From assembly GCA_024811115.1 (NCBI GenBank), contig JAKOGH010000721.1, forward strand, positions 186,001-250,000: a DNA stretch of 64,000 nt, read 5' to 3'. Both the position numbers and the translations under genes were made by a program. Shown piece by piece: positions 59,227 through 64,000 of this stretch. Under the pieces are notes generated by a model. It ran no database searches and was not told the origin of the DNA. It worked only from the letters and a program-made list of their open reading frames with translations. Every line of letters starts with the position of its first letter. Within the stretch, counting starts at the first letter, position 1. This DNA comes from Terana coerulea. Lineage: Eukaryota > Basidiomycota > Agaricomycetes > Polyporales > Phanerochaetaceae.

Positions 59227-60405
59227 TAGGCCCGCACCGCGCCCCTCCGCCTTTCCTCATCCACCATGACTGGGTTGTAAGAGTCTCTTCGTCGTCGCAT
59301 CTCCATTCTCGCAACAAAATGTATCACCATACCATACACGTCGATTCATCGGCATATCACCCGCAATTCTGTCTCTCTGCAAGTCAACAACATCAATCAT
59401 CCATGCATCCTTTCCCTTGCAATTTGTCTCTCACTCTCGGCCACACATTCGCCCCGGTTTCTTCTTCGCGCATCCGCCGTCAGCAGCACCAGAGTCGCCG
59501 GACATGTGGAGGCACGGTTGCGTGCGTGGTGGGACGACGGTGCGACGGCGGCTCCCCGTGTAACTCGCATTGGTGTACTATCACTCCGGACAGCTTCTGG
59601 TCCCTGCGCGCGCCGCCGCGTAGGACTGCAATCGTGTCGTACGGGCCTCCCTGTGTTTACTACAATCCATCGAACTGTCTCGCTCATCACATTCTTTCAC
59701 GTTGTTGGCCTCTCTATGCACCCCGTCGCTCCCCGCCCGCGTCGCCTTACGCGACAGGCCGCCGTCCGTCCCCCCGCCGTTATTCCACCCCGCCTTCTTT
59801 TCTATCTTATTCTTCACGTTTATTGTACTCTTTACCTTGCCGCCCCTTCCCCTTCCTTCCTCCTCCTGCGTGCCGCTTCACCCGTTCTCCCTTACCCCCG
59901 CCCCACCGCCGTCGTCCGCCTCGCTTTTTTATTTACCTGCACATTGTCGCCCCCGCCTTTTGTTCCTAGCTTCGCCCCTGTCCTCGCCGCCAATGTTGCA
60001 ACACCGTACTTACACACCCCTGGGCCTGACGGGCTCTGCGCGCCGACGCATACATTACATCTGGAGTGCAATATACTTAGCATGCCTCGTACTCTGTCAG
60101 TGTCTGTCTATCGCTGGTGGCATGTGCTGATTGGGCTTATGAGCGTGCTTCCCTGCTGCCTGTCTGCGGATGCGCGCGCGCGCCAGGCACGGCGGCCGGA
60201 TGTGGACAAAGCTGCCCAGGCTGCACGAGGGCGTGGGTGAGAAGGAATGTGCTGTGCACCGCCTCCTGGGCTGCTCGGAGATCGTCATCTCCTGTATGCC
60301 TATCGCTCTGGAATTCTTAAATTTCCGTTTACGATGGTATGTCACAGATACACTGATATACAGCACACTAGTGTACACTTGGCGCCATGCGCAGTGAGCC
60401 AGTAA
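59227..60405. other. convergent 3' intergenic region
   Basis: 1.2 kb between the cyclin and oxidoreductase 3' ends. Pyrimidine-rich on the plus strand, which opens long but uninformative ORFs. No gene recognised. Confidence 0.5.
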
Positions 60406-62349
60406 TTACTCGAGGGCCCAGCCGCCGCCCTGCTGCTTGATCGCCACCGCCCGCCGCTCGTCGAGGCTCAGCCGCCCCGCGTGCAGGATCGCGGTGGTGA
60501 GGATCGTGTTCGCGAGCGTCGGGAGGCCGTGTGCGTCGTAGTCCGCGGGCGTCGTGCTGCCCGCGTTCACGCTGCGCGCCGCGTCGACGAACTTCTCGAT
60601 CGAGACGTAGCCGTACCCGCGCTGCCCGTCGAAGTGCCCGCTCTCGGACGGCGAGTACTTCATGCTGCGCGTGTGCCGACGGGTCAGCGGGGTGCGATAC
60701 ACAAGGGCGCAGGAAGGCTTACTAGAACGGGTTGTAGTAGCTCTTGCCAGTCTCGTCGACGACGACGTCGTACCCGCGGTGCGCCTGGTCAACATTAATC
60801 TCTCCCTACAAAACACGAACCGCACGTTAATCGAACTCAAGACACCACGCGTCACGTCCGACGCACCTTCTCGGCCATGTAGTACCAGTGCTGCGCCGAA
60901 TGCACGCCCGCCTTGAGCGGCGCGGTCCACGACGCGGTGTAGACCGCCGTGCTGCGGTGCGCCGCGCTCGCGGTCGACTGCCAGTCGACGAGGAGCGTGA
61001 TCGTGTCCTCCGTCTGCGGCACGCAATTGTAGGGCGCGCCGGTCGCAATCCCCGTCGCCGCGCTCGCTACGACGCGCGTCGGCACCGCGCGGCCCTGCAT
61101 GATCCAGCAGTGGATGTCGATGTGGTGCGAGGAGAGGTAGTAGCTGTGTGCCACGGCTCTCTAAGGTGAGTAGAAAGGGAAGGTAAGGGGAATCCGGAGC
61201 GCACCTGATGTCCGAGTCCTTGCCTGCCCAGGCGCGGAACGTCTCGAGCTGGCTCTTGGGTTGGCTCATCCATGCGCTGAAGAAGTTGCATTCGCCCAAA
61301 GAGGCCGCGCGCGCTTTGGCATCGCTATACACTGGGTCGAACCTAAGAGCAGTGCTGTCTCAGTACGCATTCGTTCTTGGTTGGGGAACCAGCATACCGC
61401 TTGTGATGCTCGACGAAGCAGACCACCTTGTGCTTCTGCGCGAGCTCGATGAGCTCCTGGTGATGCTGAAGTAGCTGGACGGCGGGCTTGGTGACTAGGA
61501 CATGCAAGCTGCGCTCAATGGCATACTTCGCAATGTCGTAGTGGGTGTCTGTAACCGAAAGCCGTTATTACTAGCGCCGCAGCATAAAGGAGAATGGCCA
61601 GCGTACTGTCTGGCGTGAAGATAATCACGGCATCACCAGCGGTGAGGTTGTCAATGGCGGCCTTGTCTACAAAGAAGGAATGTGTATTTCAGTATAATAC
61701 CGACGCGGAAAATACAGAATACTGACATGCTTCGGGGTCGACCTTTCCCTCCTTCGGGTACTCGTCAAAGCTGGGAATAAAGTTAGCTCTGTGATAGCTC
61801 GTAGACCCCGGAAAACGCACGAGAGATCCATGTCCTTGTAGACGCCAGCAATGTTCTCCTGCAGATGCTCACGAATCTGGGGGAACTTCTTGCCATTGAC
61901 ACCGACCATGCTGAGCTTGTCGACCTGCACATCCCCATGAGCGCAAGGCGATCGGCAGTGAACGCTATATCTTACCTTGCCCAACCTTCGCAAATCGAAC
62001 AGTGTGAGGCCGACAACCTGTGATACTGTGAGCACAGTGAACAGAAAGAATAATGGTTTGCGACGCACTCCAATCTAAATTACGACGTTATTATGAGATA
62101 TATGCGTCAATCGTAGTCTGCTGCTCACTTTCTTGTCCGACTTGGAAGCACCCGATGGGGTCCATCCTGTGGTGTACTCTCCCTGCGTTCACACCTGGTC
62201 AGCACCTTACCACACCGCTTATCCTCACCCTATTACTTACGGTACCGCCTATAAACGAGCATAACTCAATCGAACACACCGCGAAGCTTCATTCATATCC
62301 GCTGTAACTTACACATGAGCGCATTGAGCTTCTTCACCTCGGTCGACAT
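60406..62349 (-). CDS. Gfo/Idh/MocA-family NAD(P)-dependent oxidoreductase
   Basis: Rossmann-fold dehydrogenase of unknown sugar-type substrate. Thirteen exons on the minus strand: 62313-62349, 62241-62248 (8 nt), 62129-62182, 62069-62074 (6 nt), 61976-62017, 61821-61923, 61727-61771, 61607-61666, 61398-61548, 61205-61342, 60867-61158, 60723-60805 and 60406-60664. With both microexons the start reads LMCGTGEYTTGW and then [13 protein letters not shown], a sensible nucleotide-binding strand. Further family landmarks are [30 protein letters not shown] (Lys-Pro of the EKP motif), [16 protein letters not shown] and [12 protein letters not shown]. All frames are intact. The substrate cannot be told from sequence. 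The two microexon assignments are inference from phase and splice sites. Confidence 0.82.
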
Positions 62350-62719
62350 TTCGGATATTTTGTTGGCCTGGCTAGCGACTAGGTGGTGGATGGGTGGAAG
62401 ACGTGGCACGTTTCGCCGAGCTCTGTGCCCGCTATATGTACCGTCCTCGACATCCCTTCTTCACGGCTCATGACGGTCCTCAGCAGGAGGAGTGACCGGC
62501 CGGACTCCCGGTCCGCGTGCGAGCGCGGGCCGCAGGAGGCCAGACCAGGGGCCCCTAACCCGACGAGCCTATCCCACGTGGAACACACGCGACGTAAGTG
62601 ACGGAGGTTCGCGCGTGCGGCGTGCTCCAACGGGTGTGGGATTGAGTTGAGGATGTGCGGGCCCAGCCTGTTTTCTAGTCCACAGCCCTTCGCATCCGAG
62701 TTCTAGCTGAGCAGCGGGC
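62350..62719. promoter_or_regulatory. divergent intergenic region, oxidoreductase / hypothetical
   Basis: 370 bp between divergent start codons. No TATA box seen. Confidence 0.5.
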
Positions 62720-64000
62720 ATGGCGCAGCCCCCGCCGTCGCTCGTCAAGCATCCGGCCCCGCAGGGTGCGCCGAACGCCACCAGTAATCCCGCCCCGGGC
62801 GCTCAGTTCACCCCCCGACGCGAGTTCATTCGCGACCACCGCATCGCCTCGTCCTTCTCCCTCCTCTCGCTCTCTGGCTCGGGCTTCGTGCGCCTCTACA
62901 GCTTCTCCGATGCAGTCTCCGCCGCCCTCAAACGGCTATTCGAGTTCAAGAGCATCGTGTCCAACGTCCGCGAACATGCCCCGAAGCATTTCTACGAGTT
63001 TGCGCTCGAGGGGAAGCCCTGGAGTAACCCGAAGAGCATCAGCTCCGAGAAACTGATCATCGACATCCTCACCCTCATTCTTCATTCCGGCTACATCTTC
63101 CTGTCCACCATCGACTATGGCCGCGAGCAAGACGACAAGCTCGCCATCGCCTTCTCCAAGCCGCAATTCGTCCCGAACTCACCCTCGAATTTCCCGCTCG
63201 CGAACGGGTCGACGCTGTCGCTGAACCTGCCCGTGCTCAAGACCCCGTTCGCGATCTCGTTCTCCTCCGCGACGGCGCTGCGCGTCGTGGGACCGCCGCT
63301 GCACTCCACGCCTGCCGTACTCCAGGCCGTCAGAGGCGCATGGCCTCGTGGTGTCGTGACCGAAAAGAAGGTCGGAGACGCTACGTATGAGTTTAAGCTC
63401 AAGGGATACAAATGTGAGTCTGCTGCCTTTTACAGTTCCTAAGCATATATTAGACCGCGCTCGCGATTTGCTTTCAACGGCGGTCTTATGATTGCTTAGG
63501 AGCTGTACCTATGAGTCTACTCTGACCAGTTACCAGGGTTCCAGGAGGACACATTTGCTACAGACTCCTTGCACCACATCCTCGGTCTTCTTGCGGCTCT
63601 TGATGGGCATGGGTTCACCCTCCTCACCTCTTTGTCTCTCACCGGCCGTTCGAGGGTTAAGGACCTATGGATATTCACAGGAGATCACCATCCCGACTCC
63701 CAGCCTTCTAGCCCAAGCGCATCCAATGCGGACCTGGGCCTAAGACGAGAGATTACGCCTCAGCAGCATTCCAACCTTGTCCCTGGGCTGTCTCCGCTCT
63801 CACTCGGTGCGGAGAGGCGTACTCCACCAAGGCAGCAGCTACCTATGCCGCCTGGCTTAGGCCATGCAGACAGCAGGTCCGAGACGCCGCTGGGCCATAT
63901 ACGGCAAGCTAGCGATAGTACTCCACCCAAGTCATCGCCATTGAAACCTCAAGCGGCGACATTTTCGAAGGTGCAGAATGTGCTATGGGGACCTGGGCAG
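62720..64000 (+). CDS. hypothetical protein, truncated by the window end
   Basis: Exon 1 (62720-63413) encodes a disordered start, then a folded-looking part: IASSFSLLSLSGSGFVRLYSF, YEFALEGKPWSNPKS, IIDILTLILHSGYIFLSTIDYG. A 123-nt intron follows (63414-63536, GTGAGT...CAG). Exon 2 continues in phase with WFQEDTFATDSLHHILGLLA, then becomes Pro/Ser-rich and is still open at base 64000. No family recognised. It is probably a conserved basidiomycete protein with a globular N-terminal half and a disordered tail. Confidence 0.7.

Noticed and set aside
59319..60240. Two plus-strand ORFs of more than 210 codons downstream of the cyclin
   Set aside because: Pyrimidine-rich DNA read as Ser/Pro/Leu; no domain and no sensible start context.

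Overview
The window is nuclear DNA of a filamentous basidiomycete, most likely a wood-decaying agaricomycete (Polyporales-like). Three things point there. Genes are packed and carry many introns of about 48-60 nt, with GTRNGY donors, CTRAY branch sites and YAG acceptors. Predicted proteins have long Ser/Pro-rich tails. There is a secreted GH74 xyloglucanase with a fungal CBM1. Genus assignment is inference. No tRNA, rRNA or CRISPR array was recognised.

Layout. 0-3.4 kb is a decayed accessory stretch: a frameshifted partial ORF, a tRNA-derived SINE-like element, one lineage-specific ORF and an APH-kinase pseudogene. 3.6-17.6 kb is housekeeping: SNF4 (AMPK gamma, -), an SSH4/EAR1-type ubiquitin-ligase adaptor (+), a small single-pass membrane protein (-), cytosolic aspartyl-tRNA synthetase (-) divergent from mitochondrial aspartate aminotransferase (+), a Ser-rich hypothetical (+) and the MTM1/SLC25A39-type mitochondrial carrier (+). 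18-21.2 kb is GH74-CBM1 (-). 23.2-32.4 kb has three minus-strand genes: an LRR-RhoGEF, an RNI-like LRR protein and a multi-pass membrane protein. 32.5-43.3 kb holds TVP23 (+), a MAP-kinase phosphatase (-), a small hidden two-exon gene (-) beside a BTB protein (+), a GST (+) and DLT1 (-). 43.7-48.8 kb holds a CAP/PR-1 secreted protein (-), a possible tail-anchored hypothetical (+), EMC7 (-) and UTP23 (+). 49.6-53.9 kb is an eIF4E-binding 4E-T/Eap1-like protein (+). After a 3.9 kb gene-free GC-rich stretch come a G1/S cyclin (+), a Gfo/Idh/MocA oxidoreductase (-) and a hypothetical that runs off the window end (+).

The dominant anomaly is that at least ten genes, including AspRS, which cells need for growth, are each broken by single-base deletions lying almost always in runs of C or G. 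One added base restores a family-typical protein each time. I read this as consensus error rather than real decay, so gene models here need frame correction. AAT1 and DLT1 instead carry one extra base. Other points of interest are microexons of 6, 8 and 10 nt, two GC-AG introns, the LRR-DH-PH architecture and the divergent aspartate-linked gene pair. I found no convincing wholly new biological system.
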